A stretch of DNA of 64,000 nucleotides from Rhizobium sp. BK602 (GTDB taxonomy: Bacteria > Pseudomonadota > Alphaproteobacteria > Rhizobiales > Rhizobiaceae): positions 806,001-870,000 of the forward strand of contig NZ_JACIBC010000002.1 in assembly GCF_014195095.1 (NCBI RefSeq), given 5' to 3'. Position numbers and translations under genes: made by a program. Position 1 is the stretch's first letter, and each line of letters starts with the position of its first letter. Positions 27,416 through 37,535 of this stretch are shown in pieces. Below the pieces are notes generated by a model. The model was not told the DNA's origin and did not search any database. It saw only the letters and a program-made list of their open reading frames with translations.

Positions 27416-28714
27416 ATGACCATTGCTTCCACCGAACCTTTCTTCAATCGCTCGCTCGCCGATACCGATCCGGAAATCTTTGGCGCGATCGGCAAGGAAC
27501 TGGGTCGCCAGCGGCATGAGATCGAATTGATCGCCTCGGAAAACATCGTTTCCCGCGCCGTGCTGGAAGCGCAGGGCTCGATCATGACGAACAAATATGC
27601 CGAGGGTTATCCGGGCAAGCGCTATTATGGCGGCTGCCAGTTCGTCGACATTGCCGAAGAGCTCGCGATCGAACGCGCCAAGAAGCTGTTCGGCGTCAAC
27701 TTCGCCAACGTCCAGCCGAATTCCGGCTCGCAGATGAACCAGGCCGTCTTCCTGGCGCTGCTGCAGCCGGGTGACACCTTCATGGGCCTCGATCTCAATT
27801 CCGGTGGTCACCTGACGCACGGTTCGCCGGTCAACATGTCCGGCAAGTGGTTCAACGTCGTGTCCTACGGTGTGCGCGAAGGCGACAACCTGCTCGACAT
27901 GGACGAAGTGCAGCGCAAGGCCGAGGAAACCAGGCCGAAGCTGATCATCGCCGGCGGCACCGCCTATTCCCGCATCTGGGACTGGAAGCGCTTCCGCGAG
28001 ATCGCCGACAGCGTCGGCGCATACCTGATGGTCGACATGGCCCATATCGCCGGCCTGGTTGCCGGTGGCCAGCATCCGTCGCCGTTCCCGCATTGCCATG
28101 TCGCCACCACCACGACGCACAAGTCGCTTCGCGGCCCGCGCGGCGGCATGATCCTCACCAATGACGAGGATCTGGCCAAGAAGTTCAATTCGGCCGTCTT
28201 CCCCGGCCTGCAGGGCGGTCCGCTGATGCACGTCATCGCCGCCAAGGCCGTTGCCCTCGGCGAAGCGCTGCAGCCGTCCTTCAAGGACTACGCCGCCCAG
28301 ATCGTCAAGAATGCCAAGGCTCTCGCCGAGACCCTGATCTCCGGCGGCGTCGATGTCGTTTCCGGCGGCACGGACAACCACCTGATGCTGGTCGACCTGC
28401 GCAAGAAGAACGCCACCGGCAAGCGCGCCGAGGCGGCTCTCGGCCGCGCCTACGTCACCTGCAACAAGAACGGCATCCCCTTCGACCCGGAAAAGCCCTT
28501 CGTCACGTCAGGCGTCCGCCTCGGCACGCCGGCCGGTACGACGCGCGGCTTCAAGGAAGCCGAGTTCCGCGAGATCGGTAACCTCATCATCGAAGTGCTC
28601 GATGGTCTGAAGGTTGCCAACTCCGACGAAGGCAATGCCGCCGTCGAGGCTGCCGTACGCGAGAAGGTGGTCAAGCTGACCGACCGTTTCCCGATGTATG
28701 GCTACCTGGGCTAA
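27416..28714 (+). CDS. glyA: Serine hydroxymethyltransferase
   Basis: 432 aa PLP enzyme converting serine and tetrahydrofolate to glycine and methylene-tetrahydrofolate. PLP lysine is Lys236 in [42 protein letters not shown] and [13 protein letters not shown] are typical. It heads a tight unit with nrdR (9 bp gap) and ribD-ribE. Confidence 0.98.
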   Translation: MTIASTEPFFNRSLADTDPEIFGAIGKELGRQRHEIELIASENIVSRAVLEAQGSIMTNKYAEGYPGKRYYGGCQFVDIAEELAIERAKKLFGVNFANVQPNSGSQMNQAVFLALLQPGDTFMGLDLNSGGHLTHGSPVNMSGKWFNVVSYGVREGDNLLDMDEVQRKAEETRPKLIIAGGTAYSRIWDWKRFREIADSVGAYLMVDMAHIAGLVAGGQHPSPFPHCHVATTTTHKSLRGPRGGMILTNDEDLAKKFNSAVFPGLQGGPLMHVIAAKAVALGEALQPSFKDYAAQIVKNAKALAETLISGGVDVVSGGTDNHLMLVDLRKKNATGKRAEAALGRAYVTCNKNGIPFDPEKPFVTSGVRLGTPAGTTRGFKEAEFREIGNLIIEVLDGLKVANSDEGNAAVEAAVREKVVKLTDRFPMYGYLG

Positions 28715-28723
28715 GGAGAGCGC

Positions 28724-29200
28724 ATGCGCTGCCCCTATTGCGGTTCAGAAGATACCCAGGTCAAGGATTCGCGCCCGGCGGAGGACAACACGTCCATCCG
28801 CCGTCGGCGCATTTGTCCGGATTGCGGCGGCCGCTTCACCACCTTCGAGCGCGTGCAGCTGCGCGAGCTGATGGTCATCAAGAAGACCGGCCGTAAGGTG
28901 CTGTTCGATCGGGACAAGCTGGTGCGCTCTTTCGAGATCGCCCTGCGCAAACGCCCGGTCGATCGCGACCGTATCGAACGCGCCGTTTCCGGCATCGTCC
29001 GCCGTCTGGAAAGCTCCGGTGAAACGGAAATCAGCTCGGAACAGATCGGCCTTCAGGTGCTGGAAGCCCTGAAGAGCCTCGATGATGTCGCCTTCGTGCG
29101 TTATGCCTCCGTCTATCGCGATTTCTCGCATGCGGAGGATTTCGAGCACGTCATCACCGAGATCAACGCCAAGATCGCTCGCGATCCGCTGGACCCCTGA
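28724..29200 (+). CDS. nrdR: Ribonucleotide reductase repressor NrdR
   Basis: 158 aa. The zinc ribbon CPYCG...[12 protein letters not shown] (residues 3-43) binds DNA and the ATP-cone from about 46 to 136 senses ATP/dATP. It represses ribonucleotide reductase operons at NrdR boxes elsewhere. Found between glyA and ribD, the common proteobacterial position; 9 bp after glyA and 2 bp before ribD. Confidence 0.97.
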   Translation: MRCPYCGSEDTQVKDSRPAEDNTSIRRRRICPDCGGRFTTFERVQLRELMVIKKTGRKVLFDRDKLVRSFEIALRKRPVDRDRIERAVSGIVRRLESSGETEISSEQIGLQVLEALKSLDDVAFVRYASVYRDFSHAEDFEHVITEINAKIARDPLDP

Positions 29201-29202
29201 CC

Positions 29203-30312
29203 ATGGCGACGCGGCCTGACGACGAGCGCTTCATGGCCGCGGCTATCCGCCTGTCGCGCAGGCATCTCGGGCTGACCTCCACCAATCCTTCCGTCGGCTG
29301 CCTTGTCGTCAAGGACGGCGCCGTCATCGGCAGCGCCGTGACGGCGGTCGGCGGTCGGCCGCATGCCGAACCGCAGGCGCTTGCCGAAGCCGGCGAGGCG
29401 GCGAGGGGAGCGACGGCCTATGTCACGCTGGAACCCTGCTCCCATTACGGCAAGACGCCGCCCTGCGCCGAGGCGCTCATCGCCTATGGCGTGGCGCGTG
29501 TCGTCATCAGCGTCACCGATCCCGACCAACGTGTTTCCGGGCGTGGCATCGCGCTGCTGCGGGATGCGGGGATCGAGGTCGATACCGGCATTCTGGAGGA
29601 GGAGGGCAGGCGCTCGCTTGCCGGCTATCTCATGCGCCAGACGAGAAACCGGCCCTATGTGACTCTCAAGCTTGCCGTTTCCGCCGATGGCATGATCGGT
29701 AAGACGGGGGCTGGGCAGGTGCGCATCACCGGCGATATCGCCCGCGCCCAGGTGCAGGTCCTGCGCGCTGAAAGCGATGCCATTCTGGTCGGCATCGGCA
29801 CGGCCATCGCCGACGATCCGGAACTGACCTGCCGGCTGCCGGGCCTGGAGGAGCGCTCTCCGCTGCGCATCGTCATCGACGACGATCTCCAGCTTCCGCT
29901 GGACGGCAAGCTGGTCAGGACGGCGCGGCAATATCCTGTCATCGCGGTTGCCGGCCATCCGCCGTCCTTCGACGAAAATACCGACAAGGCTTTCCTGAGC
30001 CGCCGCGCCGCGCTGGATGCTGCCGGCGTCGAGGTGCTGCAATCCGGGACCAGCCAGCCGGGAGAGTTGCTGGAGGCGCTGGGCACGCGCGGCATTTCTT
30101 CGCTTCTGGTCGAGGGCGGGGCGCGCACGGCGCAGCGTTTTCTCGAGGCGGATCTGGTTGACCGCATCCTTCTGTTCCAGGGGCCGGATGCGATCGGCGA
30201 GGGCGGTATTGAATCGCCGGTCACGAAGACCAATATCCCTGCGAGTTTCAGGCATATCCGCGCGAGCCAGTTCGGCAACGATCGCTGCGACGAATTTGAA
30301 AGAGGTTTTTGA
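29203..30312 (+). CDS. ribD: Bifunctional riboflavin deaminase/reductase RibD
   Basis: 369 aa. N-terminal deaminase has zinc motifs HAEPQAL and PCSHYGKTPPC; the C-terminal reductase has SADGMIGKTG, LVGIGTAIADDP and LLVEGGARTAQ. It catalyses the second and third steps of riboflavin synthesis from GTP. Its TGA overlaps the ribE ATG by one base (TGATG). No FMN riboswitch precedes it. Confidence 0.97.
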   Translation: MATRPDDERFMAAAIRLSRRHLGLTSTNPSVGCLVVKDGAVIGSAVTAVGGRPHAEPQALAEAGEAARGATAYVTLEPCSHYGKTPPCAEALIAYGVARVVISVTDPDQRVSGRGIALLRDAGIEVDTGILEEEGRRSLAGYLMRQTRNRPYVTLKLAVSADGMIGKTGAGQVRITGDIARAQVQVLRAESDAILVGIGTAIADDPELTCRLPGLEERSPLRIVIDDDLQLPLDGKLVRTARQYPVIAVAGHPPSFDENTDKAFLSRRAALDAAGVEVLQSGTSQPGELLEALGTRGISSLLVEGGARTAQRFLEADLVDRILLFQGPDAIGEGGIESPVTKTNIPASFRHIRASQFGNDRCDEFERGF

Positions 30313-30932
30313 TGTTCACCGGAATTGTCACCGACATCGGCAAGGTCGAATCCGTGTCTCCTCTCAAAGAGGGCATCAAGCTGCGGGTCGCCACCAATTA
30401 CGATCCGGCGACTATCGACATGGGCGCCTCGATCTCCCATTCCGGCATCTGCCTGACGGTGACCGGTCTGCCGGAAACGGGAAGCAACGGCCGCTGGTTC
30501 GAGGTTGAGGCCTGGGAAGAAGCCCTGCGGCTGACCACCATCGGCACATGGCAGGCCGGCAGCAACATCAATCTCGAACGCTCGCTGAAGATCGGCGATG
30601 AACTCGGCGGCCATATCGTCTCCGGCCACGTCGACGGCAAGGCGGAAATCCTTTCGGTGACCGAGGAGGGCGACGCCACCCGCTTTCGCCTGCGCGCGCC
30701 CGAACATCTTGCCAAGTTCGTCGCGCCCAAGGGTTCGATCGCCCTCGACGGGACGTCCTTGACGGTCAACGCCGTCGACGGCACCGATTTCGACGTGCTG
30801 CTGATCCGCCATACGCTCGAGGTGACGACCTGGGGAGATCGCAAGGCCGGCGATTTCGTCAATTTCGAAGTCGATACCATGGCTCGCTATGCCGCGCGGC
30901 TGGCGGAATTCCCGGCCCCCAAGGCGAGCTGA
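30312..30932 (+). CDS. ribE: Riboflavin synthase alpha chain
   Basis: 206 aa made of two lumazine-binding barrels, each starting with a conserved MFTGIV-like or GGHIVSGHVDG segment; the pair SGICLTV and GTSLTVNAV mark the duplicated active sites. It dismutates two 6,7-dimethyl-8-ribityllumazines to riboflavin. Translation is coupled to ribD. In many relatives ribH follows at once; here 1.85 kb of opposite-strand genes intervene. Confidence 0.97.
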   Translation: MFTGIVTDIGKVESVSPLKEGIKLRVATNYDPATIDMGASISHSGICLTVTGLPETGSNGRWFEVEAWEEALRLTTIGTWQAGSNINLERSLKIGDELGGHIVSGHVDGKAEILSVTEEGDATRFRLRAPEHLAKFVAPKGSIALDGTSLTVNAVDGTDFDVLLIRHTLEVTTWGDRKAGDFVNFEVDTMARYAARLAEFPAPKAS

Positions 30933-30988
30933 CTTGATTTGGGTTAAGCCGGGCGTCGCTGCCCGGCTATAGCCGAAATCCCGGCCCC

Positions 30989-31474
30989 TCAGGCGAGGTG
31001 TTTTTCCATGCGGAAATTCGCAAGCCTCTGCCCACGCTTTTCGACCGTCTGAGCGGCCAGGACGATAAACCCCTTTCGTTCGAAAAAGGGTCGGGCGGTG
31101 AGGCTGGCCTCGGTGAAGACCCGCCGGAGCCGTTGTTCTCTGGCAGCCTTTTCCACGGTCGCGAGAAGCAGGCTGGCGACACCCTTGCCCTGATGCTCCG
31201 GATGCACGAACATCATGTCCAGACAGCCATCCGGCGTCAGGTCGCTGAAGCCGACGGGTGCGCCATCGCAGATCGCCAGCCAGGTCGGGCGGCTGGCGCG
31301 CCACTGCGCCCAGACCCTGGCATCGTCGACCTTCGCCCAGGCATCGATCTGCGCGGGCGTATAGTCCTTCGAGGCGACGTCCCGGATGGCTCTTAGAAAA
31401 ATATCGATCGTCGTTCCCGCGTCAGCGGGTTCATAGTCTCTTATGCTGAGGCGATGTGGCTGGCTCATGGGCAT
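30989..31474 (-). CDS. GNAT acetyltransferase
   Basis: 161 aa N-acyltransferase. The acetyl-CoA loop appears as HPEHQGKGVASLLL (about 91-104) after strand DMMFV, and the C-terminal TARPFFERKGF is typical of the YafP/ElaA-like group. Start at 31474 has GAAGG 6 nt upstream; ATG at 31468 is an alternative. Acceptor unknown. It is 26 bp after the next GNAT gene and probably cotranscribed with it. Confidence 0.85.
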   Translation of the reverse strand: MPMSQPHRLSIRDYEPADAGTTIDIFLRAIRDVASKDYTPAQIDAWAKVDDARVWAQWRASRPTWLAICDGAPVGFSDLTPDGCLDMMFVHPEHQGKGVASLLLATVEKAAREQRLRRVFTEASLTARPFFERKGFIVLAAQTVEKRGQRLANFRMEKHLA

Positions 31475-31500
31475 GACATACCTTCGACGATCGCGCCGTC

Positions 31501-32025
31501 CTATTTCCAGCGCTCGAGCATGACGTTCGTTGAGCCCTTGTAGAAGGTTTCGCCGATCCGGCGGAAGCCGACCTTTTCGGCGACCCGTAGCGACGGCGTG
31601 TTGTCCGGATCGATGATGCAGGTCATGCGCCGGTCGGCGAAGGTGCGGTCGGCCCATGCAATGGCTGCCCGGATGGCTTCCGTTGCATAGCCCTTGCCTT
31701 GCAATGACGGCGAGATCGCCCAGCCGGTCTCCAGCGTGCCTTCCGTCGTCGGATTCATGTCGCGATGGGAATCCAGAAAGCCGGCCTCGCCGACGATGCG
31801 GCCGCTGCCGCGTTCCTCGATGGCAAAGAAGCCGAAGCCGAGATGATGCCACATGCCGGTGTAGCGCAAAAAACGCGCCCATGTCTGTTCGCGCGTCGGC
31901 GGTTCGCCGCCCACGAAGCGCATCAGCTCCGCCTGGTTCCAGAACGCGGCATAATCCTCGAATTCGTCCAGCCGATGGGCGCGCAGGATCAGCCGTTCCG
32001 TCGTCAAGGTGGGGATAGTAGTCAT
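31501..32025 (-). CDS. RimJ/RimL-type GNAT acetyltransferase
   Basis: 174 aa. TTERLILRAHRLDEFEDY is the normal N terminus of the RimL subgroup, and ISPSLQGKGYATEAIRAAIAWA holds the acetyl-CoA motif. DPDNTPSLRVAEKVGFRRIGE matches the family C terminus. Probable acceptors are protein or antibiotic amines; not determinable. Lies between a cupin gene and another GNAT gene on the same strand. Confidence 0.86.
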   Translation of the reverse strand: MTTIPTLTTERLILRAHRLDEFEDYAAFWNQAELMRFVGGEPPTREQTWARFLRYTGMWHHLGFGFFAIEERGSGRIVGEAGFLDSHRDMNPTTEGTLETGWAISPSLQGKGYATEAIRAAIAWADRTFADRRMTCIIDPDNTPSLRVAEKVGFRRIGETFYKGSTNVMLERWK

Positions 32026-32077
32026 GGTGGGAGCGATTTCCTTCCTTCAGGGCATTGCAGCATTCAGGAGCGTCGTG

Positions 32078-32578
32078 TCATGCGCCCGGTTCACCGTCCC
32101 AATAATCCATGGGATCGCCATCGCGGCCGATGAAACGGAAGGGTTTCGAAGCGTCGGTCCGATTGGTCTTGGCCAGGAATTTGCCGGAGTCGGGATATTC
32201 GACGATCTCCGTCTTCGCCTTGGTCGATATGACGAGATAGGTCAGTACGCCGGGACCGGTATTGATGAGCTGATGGGCGGTCTCATGGCCGCCGGCCGGT
32301 GCTCCGAGCACATCGCCTTTCGTAACGGCAATGCGCTCCGTGCCGAAGCGATATTCGCCGTCGCCGTCGAGGATGACGAAGAGCTCCTCCTCGACATGAT
32401 GATTATGAAACGGACAGCCCGATTTGCCCGGAGGCACTTCGTTATAGCTGATGCCGAGATCCTTCAAGCCGATCAGCGCGCCGAAGGAGATGTCGCTGCC
32501 GGCGAAAAAACGTCCCTGCTGCCAATGGTCGAGCTGGAGTTCGCCGGTGTTGACCGCGAATTTGGTTTTCTCTGTCAT
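32078..32578 (-). CDS. Cupin-domain protein
   Basis: 166 aa single cupin. The metal-binding motif HNHHVEEELFVILDGDGEY (about 58-76) and the second motif GGHETAHQLINTG are present. ATG at 32578 gives a normal length; the longer upstream frame shows no start signal. Function unknown; metal-bound sugar or small-acid handling is common in this family. Confidence 0.83.
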   Translation of the reverse strand: MTEKTKFAVNTGELQLDHWQQGRFFAGSDISFGALIGLKDLGISYNEVPPGKSGCPFHNHHVEEELFVILDGDGEYRFGTERIAVTKGDVLGAPAGGHETAHQLINTGPGVLTYLVISTKAKTEIVEYPDSGKFLAKTNRTDASKPFRFIGRDGDPMDYWDGEPGA

Positions 32579-32778
32579 CTGGCCCTCCCGCTGCCGGTGG
32601 CAAATTATTATCGAAGCGGGAGTGACGGTGGAAGATGCAATTTCCGGCAAAGCCCGTTCGTCCCCAAAACCGGGCCAGAATCGCGGCGGCGGCCGAAAAA
32701 CACTTGCCAAGCGCGGCCCGCCGTGGTTTGACCCGCCGTTAAACGGTACTGCCCGCCCTCTCATTTCGCAGGTGACGT

Positions 32779-33234
32779 ATGTCCAGCTCCAGCAATGCCC
32801 ATATCCTGATCGTCGAAGCTCGCTTCTACGACGACATGGCCGATGCCCTTCTCGACGGCGCCAAGACCGCGCTCGAAGAAGCTGGCGCGACCTATGACAT
32901 CGTGACCGTGCCCGGCGCGCTGGAGATTCCGGCGGCGATTGCCATGGCGCTCGACGGCGGCGACAATGGCGGTATCATCTATGATGGCTATGTCGCCCTC
33001 GGCATGGTCATCCGCGGCGAAACCTATCATTTCGATATCGTCGCCAATGAATCCTCGCGTGCGCTGATGGATCTGTCCGTCAGCGAATCCCTCGCGATCG
33101 GCAATGGCATTCTGACCGTCGAAAACGACGATCAGGCCTGGGCGCGGGCGCGCCGTTCGGACAAGGACAAGGGTGGCTTTGCCGCCCGCGCAGCGTTGAC
33201 GATGATCGCGCTGAAACAGAAGTTGGGTGCATAA
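32779..33234 (+). CDS. ribH: 6,7-dimethyl-8-ribityllumazine synthase
   Basis: 151 aa. [16 protein letters not shown] and [15 protein letters not shown] form the substrate pocket; [21 protein letters not shown] carries the catalytic His88 equivalent. It supplies the substrate of ribE. nusB starts 4 bp after its stop, the conserved ribH-nusB pairing. Rhizobia often encode a second ribH elsewhere. Confidence 0.96.
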   Translation: MSSSSNAHILIVEARFYDDMADALLDGAKTALEEAGATYDIVTVPGALEIPAAIAMALDGGDNGGIIYDGYVALGMVIRGETYHFDIVANESSRALMDLSVSESLAIGNGILTVENDDQAWARARRSDKDKGGFAARAALTMIALKQKLGA

Positions 33235-33238
33235 ATTC

Positions 33239-33721
33239 ATGAGCAATCAGGATAACGAGCGGCCGGCAAAGACGGCGAACCAGCGTGGGGCAGCCCGCCT
33301 TGCCGCGGTTCAGGCGCTCTATCAGATGGATGTCGGCGGAACCGGCGTATTGGAGGTGGTGGCCGAATATGAGGCGCATCGTCTCGGACAGGAACTGGAC
33401 GGCGACACCTATCTGAAGGCCGACGCGTCCTGGTTCCGTTCCATCGTCTCGGGTGTCGTGCGCGAGCAGACCCGGCTCGATCCGCTGATCGGCTCGGCCC
33501 TGCAGGACGATTGGGCACTGTCGCGCCTGGACAGCACCGTGCGCGCTATCCTGCGTGCCGGCACCTTCGAGCTTCTCGACCGCAAGGATGTGCCGGTGCC
33601 GGTCATCGTCACGGAATATGTCGAGATCGCGCATGCCTTCTTCGAAGAGGATGAGCCGAAGCTCGTCAACGCCGTGCTCGACCGAATCGCCAGGCAGGTC
33701 CGCGGCGAAGCCAAGAAATAA
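33239..33721 (+). CDS. nusB: Transcription antitermination factor NusB
   Basis: 160 aa all-helical protein that binds boxA RNA with NusE in rRNA antitermination. [19 protein letters not shown] and the C-terminal [25 protein letters not shown] fit the family. ATG at 33239 is preferred; GTG at 33227 would overlap ribH. Follows ribH directly. Confidence 0.95.
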   Translation: MSNQDNERPAKTANQRGAARLAAVQALYQMDVGGTGVLEVVAEYEAHRLGQELDGDTYLKADASWFRSIVSGVVREQTRLDPLIGSALQDDWALSRLDSTVRAILRAGTFELLDRKDVPVPVIVTEYVEIAHAFFEEDEPKLVNAVLDRIARQVRGEAKK

Positions 33722-33730
33722 GCCGCGATA

Positions 33731-33752
33731 GCGGCGCCGGTAACGGTGCCGC
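33731..33752 (+). terminator. Possible nusB terminator
   Basis: GCGGCGCCG pairs with CGGTGCCGC through a GTAA loop, 9 bp after the nusB stop, followed by a moderately T-rich CTTTCGTTTCC. Confidence 0.55.
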
Positions 33753-33836
33753 CGGCTTTCGTTTCCTTCGTTCGCGTCTGATTTCATCTACGAATCTTCT
33801 TTTGAACCTCCTTCGGGTGTTTTACCCGCGGGCGGT

Positions 33837-33866
33837 CTTGACGCGACGTTTTCCCAAACGCAATCT
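33837..33866 (+). promoter_or_regulatory. Candidate hppA promoter
   Basis: CTTGAC (33837-33842) with 18-bp spacing to CAATCT (33861-33866), the rhizobial housekeeping pattern with a weak -10. It would give a leader of roughly 95 nt before hppA. Confidence 0.35.
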
Positions 33867-33881
33867 CAGTTTGCATGACTG

Positions 33882-33957
33882 CCGGCCGCCGAGGAGGAGG
33901 GGGGCCGCCGTCGTGCAGGCGGCCGGGGGAGGAGTAAACCGCCGGCTTTTTTGGAGG
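33882..33957 (+). promoter_or_regulatory. Structured hppA leader, possible attenuator
   Basis: A strong stem can form between CCGGCCGCC (33882-33890) and GGCGGCCGG (33918-33926). Downstream, ACCGCCGGC is followed by six Ts and then directly by the GGAGGG ribosome site of hppA. GCCGG inside the first stem's 3' arm can instead pair with this CCGGC, giving two exclusive folds. No known riboswitch class was recognised. Confidence 0.35.
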
Positions 33958-33968
33958 GAAAAAGCGAA

Positions 33969-36107
33969 ATGTCGATTCTTTTAGGAGTTATCGCGTGCGG
34001 ATTGCTCTCGGTGATCTATGCCGTCTGGGCAACCCGATCGGTCTTGTCGGCCGATCAGGGCAACGCGCGCATGCAGGAGATAGCCGGTTATATTCGCGAA
34101 GGCGCGAAGGCCTATCTCGCTCGTCAATATAGAACCATCGCCATTGTCGGCGTCATCGTTTTCATTGCAGCCTGGCTGCTATTGTCCGCCGAAGCCGCTT
34201 TCGGTTTCCTGATCGGCGCCATCCTGTCCGGCGCTGCCGGTTTCATCGGCATGCATGTCTCCGTGCGCGCCAATGTCCGCACCGCGCAGGCCTCGTCGCA
34301 CAGCCTGTCGGCCGGTCTCGACATCGCCTTCAAATCGGGCGCCATCACCGGCATGCTGGTCGCCGGCCTGGCGCTGCTCGGCGTCTCCATCTATTTCTAC
34401 GTGCTGACCGGCGTTCTCGGCCATGAGCCGGGCTCGCGCGATGTCATCGATGCGCTGGTGTCGCTCGGCTTCGGGGCTTCGCTGATTTCGATCTTCGCCC
34501 GTCTCGGCGGCGGCATCTTCACCAAGGGCGCCGATGTCGGCGGCGATCTGGTCGGCAAGGTGGAAGCCGGCATTCCCGAGGACGATCCGCGCAATCCCGC
34601 CACCATTGCCGACAACGTCGGCGACAATGTCGGCGATTGCGCCGGCATGGCGGCCGACCTGTTCGAAACCTATGCGGTCTCCGTCGTCGCCACCATGGTT
34701 CTGGCCGCGATCTTCTTCGCCGGCGCGCCGATCCTCGCCTCCGCCATGATCTATCCGCTGGCGATTTGCGGCGCCTGCATCATCACCTCGATCATCGGCA
34801 CCTTCTTCGTCAAGCTCGGCGCCAATGGCTCGATCATGGGCGCGCTCTACAAGGGCCTGATCGCCACCGGCATCCTGTCGATCATCGGGCTCGGGGCCGC
34901 CACTTCGCTGACCGTCGGCTGGGGTTCGATCGGAACCGTCGCCGGCTTCGACATTACCGGCGCGAAGCTCTTCACCTGCGGCATCGTCGGCCTGGTCGTC
35001 ACGGCACTGATCGTCGTCATCACTGAATACTATACCGGCACGAACAAGCGGCCGGTCAACTCCATCGCCCAGGCGTCGGTCACCGGTCATGGCACCAACG
35101 TCATTCAGGGTCTCGCCGTTTCGCTTGAATCGACGGCACTGCCGGCGATCGTTATCGTCGGCGGCATTCTTGCCACCTATCAGCTCGGCGGCCTGTTCGG
35201 CACCGGCATCGCCGTCACCGCCATGCTCGGCTTGGCCGGCATGATCGTCGCGCTCGATGCTTTCGGCCCGGTCACCGACAACGCCGGCGGCATCGCCGAG
35301 ATGTCGCATCTTCCGCCGGAAGTGCGCAAGTCGACGGATGCCCTGGACGCGGTCGGCAACACCACCAAGGCCGTGACCAAGGGCTATGCCATCGGTTCGG
35401 CCGGTCTTGGCGCGCTGGTGCTGTTCGCCGCCTATTCGAACGACCTGCAATATTTCGCCGCCCATGGCGATCAGTTCCCCTATTTCGCCAATGTCGGAAC
35501 GATCTCCTTCGAACTCTCCAATCCCTATGTCGTCGCCGGCCTGCTGTTCGGCGGCCTCATTCCCTATCTCTTCGGCGGCATTGCCATGACGGCGGTCGGC
35601 CGTGCGGCGGGCTCGATCGTCGAGGAGGTGCGCAAGCAGTTCCGTGAAAAGCCGGGCATCATGCAGGGCACGGAACGTCCCGATTACGGCCGCGCCGTCG
35701 ATCTTCTGACCAAGGCCGCCATCCGCGAGATGATCATCCCGTCGCTGCTGCCGGTATTGGCGCCGGTCGTCGTCTATTTCGGCGTGCTGCTGATTTCCGG
35801 CTCCAAGGCCTCGGCCTTTGCGGCACTCGGGGCTTCGCTGCTGGGGGTCATCATCAACGGCCTGTTCGTCGCCATCTCGATGACGTCGGGCGGTGGTGCC
35901 TGGGACAATGCCAAGAAGAGCTTCGAGGACGGCTTCGTTGACAAGGACGGGACGCGCCATCTGAAGGGTTCGGAAGCGCACAAGGCGTCGGTGACGGGCG
36001 ATACCGTCGGCGACCCTTATAAGGATACCGCCGGTCCGGCGGTCAATCCGGCGATCAAGATCACCAATATCGTCGCGCTGCTGCTGCTTGCCATTCTCGC
36101 CGGATAA
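33969..36107 (+). CDS. hppA: Membrane-bound proton-pumping pyrophosphatase, K+-independent
   Basis: 712 aa, about 16 membrane helices. Pyrophosphate-binding motifs are [38 protein letters not shown] and the C-terminal [28 protein letters not shown] carries Lys where K+-dependent enzymes have Ala, so this should be the K+-independent type. It couples PPi hydrolysis to proton export. ATG at 33969 lies after GGAGGGAAAAAGCGAA; an in-frame earlier ATG at 33951 is improbable. Confidence 0.97.
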   Translation: MSILLGVIACGLLSVIYAVWATRSVLSADQGNARMQEIAGYIREGAKAYLARQYRTIAIVGVIVFIAAWLLLSAEAAFGFLIGAILSGAAGFIGMHVSVRANVRTAQASSHSLSAGLDIAFKSGAITGMLVAGLALLGVSIYFYVLTGVLGHEPGSRDVIDALVSLGFGASLISIFARLGGGIFTKGADVGGDLVGKVEAGIPEDDPRNPATIADNVGDNVGDCAGMAADLFETYAVSVVATMVLAAIFFAGAPILASAMIYPLAICGACIITSIIGTFFVKLGANGSIMGALYKGLIATGILSIIGLGAATSLTVGWGSIGTVAGFDITGAKLFTCGIVGLVVTALIVVITEYYTGTNKRPVNSIAQASVTGHGTNVIQGLAVSLESTALPAIVIVGGILATYQLGGLFGTGIAVTAMLGLAGMIVALDAFGPVTDNAGGIAEMSHLPPEVRKSTDALDAVGNTTKAVTKGYAIGSAGLGALVLFAAYSNDLQYFAAHGDQFPYFANVGTISFELSNPYVVAGLLFGGLIPYLFGGIAMTAVGRAAGSIVEEVRKQFREKPGIMQGTERPDYGRAVDLLTKAAIREMIIPSLLPVLAPVVVYFGVLLISGSKASAFAALGASLLGVIINGLFVAISMTSGGGAWDNAKKSFEDGFVDKDGTRHLKGSEAHKASVTGDTVGDPYKDTAGPAVNPAIKITNIVALLLLAILAG

Positions 36108-36127
36108 GGACGAGAGCGTAACCAATG

Positions 36128-36161
36128 AAAAACCCGCGGGGCTCGCGCCTCGCGGGTTTTT
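36128..36161. terminator. Bidirectional terminator between hppA and bamE
   Basis: A 15-bp stem (36128-36142 with 36147-36161, one G-T wobble) with a 4-nt loop, five As at one end and a T run at the other, between convergent genes. Confidence 0.93.
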
Positions 36162-36179
36162 TGATGCGATCTATCCGGC

Positions 36180-36689
36180 TTATTGGCCCGGATTGAGATT
36201 GTTGAGGAAGTTCCTCGCGCCGTTGATGCCGTTGCCGCCGCCCTGCAGGATCTGCTGCAGGAAGGTGATGTCGCGGCCGCCGGTCGGCGTGGTGCGGCTG
36301 ATCATGTCGAAGACCTTGCCGTCCTTCAGCGTGTAATTGGCTTCCTGCTTCACGATGCCGTCCTTGTCGAAATAGATCGCCAGGATGTTCTGGTCGACCA
36401 GCTTCGGCTTCATGAAGGCCACGGCGCGGGTGCGCTTCTGGGAGATATAGTAAAAGACTTCGCCATCGAAGGTTGCCGTCGTCGACGGCGTGCCGAGAGA
36501 CAGCAGCACCTGCTCGCGGCTCGAACCAACAGGCACGAGATTGAGCGATTGCTGGTCGAAGATGTAGCCGTTGTTCATGACCTCGCTGGTCTTGCAGCCT
36601 GTAAGTCCCGCTGTTGCGATCACCAGAGTGATGGCGGCACTGCTGATGAAAGTTCTGTCAGACTTGAAATACCGCCTCGTCAACGACAT
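36180..36689 (-). CDS. bamE: Outer-membrane assembly lipoprotein BamE/OmlA
   Basis: 169 aa lipoprotein: signal peptide ends at lipobox LTGC (Cys about 32). The SmpA/OmlA domain includes VPVGSSREQVLLSLGTPSTT and FYYISQKRTRAVAF. In the Bam complex it helps insert outer-membrane proteins. Start has GGGGAG 5 nt upstream. Divergent from the bc1 chaperone gene. Confidence 0.9.
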   Translation of the reverse strand: MSLTRRYFKSDRTFISSAAITLVIATAGLTGCKTSEVMNNGYIFDQQSLNLVPVGSSREQVLLSLGTPSTTATFDGEVFYYISQKRTRAVAFMKPKLVDQNILAIYFDKDGIVKQEANYTLKDGKVFDMISRTTPTGGRDITFLQQILQGGGNGINGARNFLNNLNPGQ

Positions 36690-36968
36690 CTCATCTCCCC
36701 TAATGAATCAAACCGATGGCCAAGCGGCCGATATGATCTTGCTGTGCACATCATTGTGGCCTTTCCGCGATGGCGGAAGGTTCAACAATGTTGTTCGGCA
36801 CTCTTCATCACCAATCATGCACAGCGTGACGACAGGTCGGGGCGGGGCCTTGAAGCGGGCACAAACGGCATTGCAATTCGCGCCTGCTTCGGTAAACCAG
36901 CTTTCACATGGATGCAACAAGGCCGAGCGCGACCGGGCTCTCTGAATGAGCCAATTCCGGGAATTTTC

Positions 36969-37526
36969 ATGATTTTTGGGCTCTTCCGAAAAAGAAATCA
37001 CAATCAGATCATCGTCGTCAGGCAATATGAAACCCTGACCGCGATGGCGCGCCAGCCGGTTTTTTATACCGATTACGACGTGCCGGACACGGTCATGGGG
37101 CGTTTCGAGCTGCTGTCGGTGATGATGATCCTGTTTTTTCGGCGGACGCGTTCGTCGGCAACCAGTGGCCAGGAACTGGCGCAGGAAATTGTCGATGCCT
37201 TTTTCGAGGATATCGATTATTCGATCCGCGAACTTGGAATCGGCGACAACAGCGTACCGAAACGGATGAAGAAGCTGGCGGGCATGTTCTACGGACGGCT
37301 TGAGAGCTATGCTGCCGCCATGGACGCGAGCGATCGCGAGGCACTGGCGGCGGCCCTTCGGCGCAACATCCATCCCAAGGCCGGCGAGGGGGCTCCCACC
37401 ATGCTCGGCCTGGCGGATTGGATGGTAACCGCGGAAGCGCATCTCGCCGATGTGACCGAGGCCGAGATCGCCACTGGTTCGGCAACTCTGCCTCTGCCCG
37501 ATGGGTTTGGCAAAGACGTAGCTTAG
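36969..37526 (+). CDS. Ubiquinol-cytochrome c chaperone family protein
   Basis: 185 aa CBP3-like domain (PF03981 type): RQYETLTAMARQPVFYTDYD, RFELLSVMMILFFRR and ELAQEIVDAFFEDIDYSIRELGIGD are typical. Helps assemble the cytochrome bc1 complex. ATG at 36969 (MIFGLFRKR) is the usual start. DUF177 follows after 9 bp, giving the conserved order with plsX and fabH. Confidence 0.9.
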   Translation: MIFGLFRKRNHNQIIVVRQYETLTAMARQPVFYTDYDVPDTVMGRFELLSVMMILFFRRTRSSATSGQELAQEIVDAFFEDIDYSIRELGIGDNSVPKRMKKLAGMFYGRLESYAAAMDASDREALAAALRRNIHPKAGEGAPTMLGLADWMVTAEAHLADVTEAEIATGSATLPLPDGFGKDVA

Positions 37527-37535
37527 GAGACAAGA

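Noticed and set aside
29100..32779. FMN riboswitch upstream of ribD or ribH
   Set aside because: ribD starts 2 bp after nrdR, and the sequence before ribH shows none of the conserved RFN helices.
34179..36125. 648-codon minus-strand frame opposite hppA
   Set aside because: Antisense shadow; composition dominated by Asp, Gly and Arg from complementary pyrophosphatase codons.
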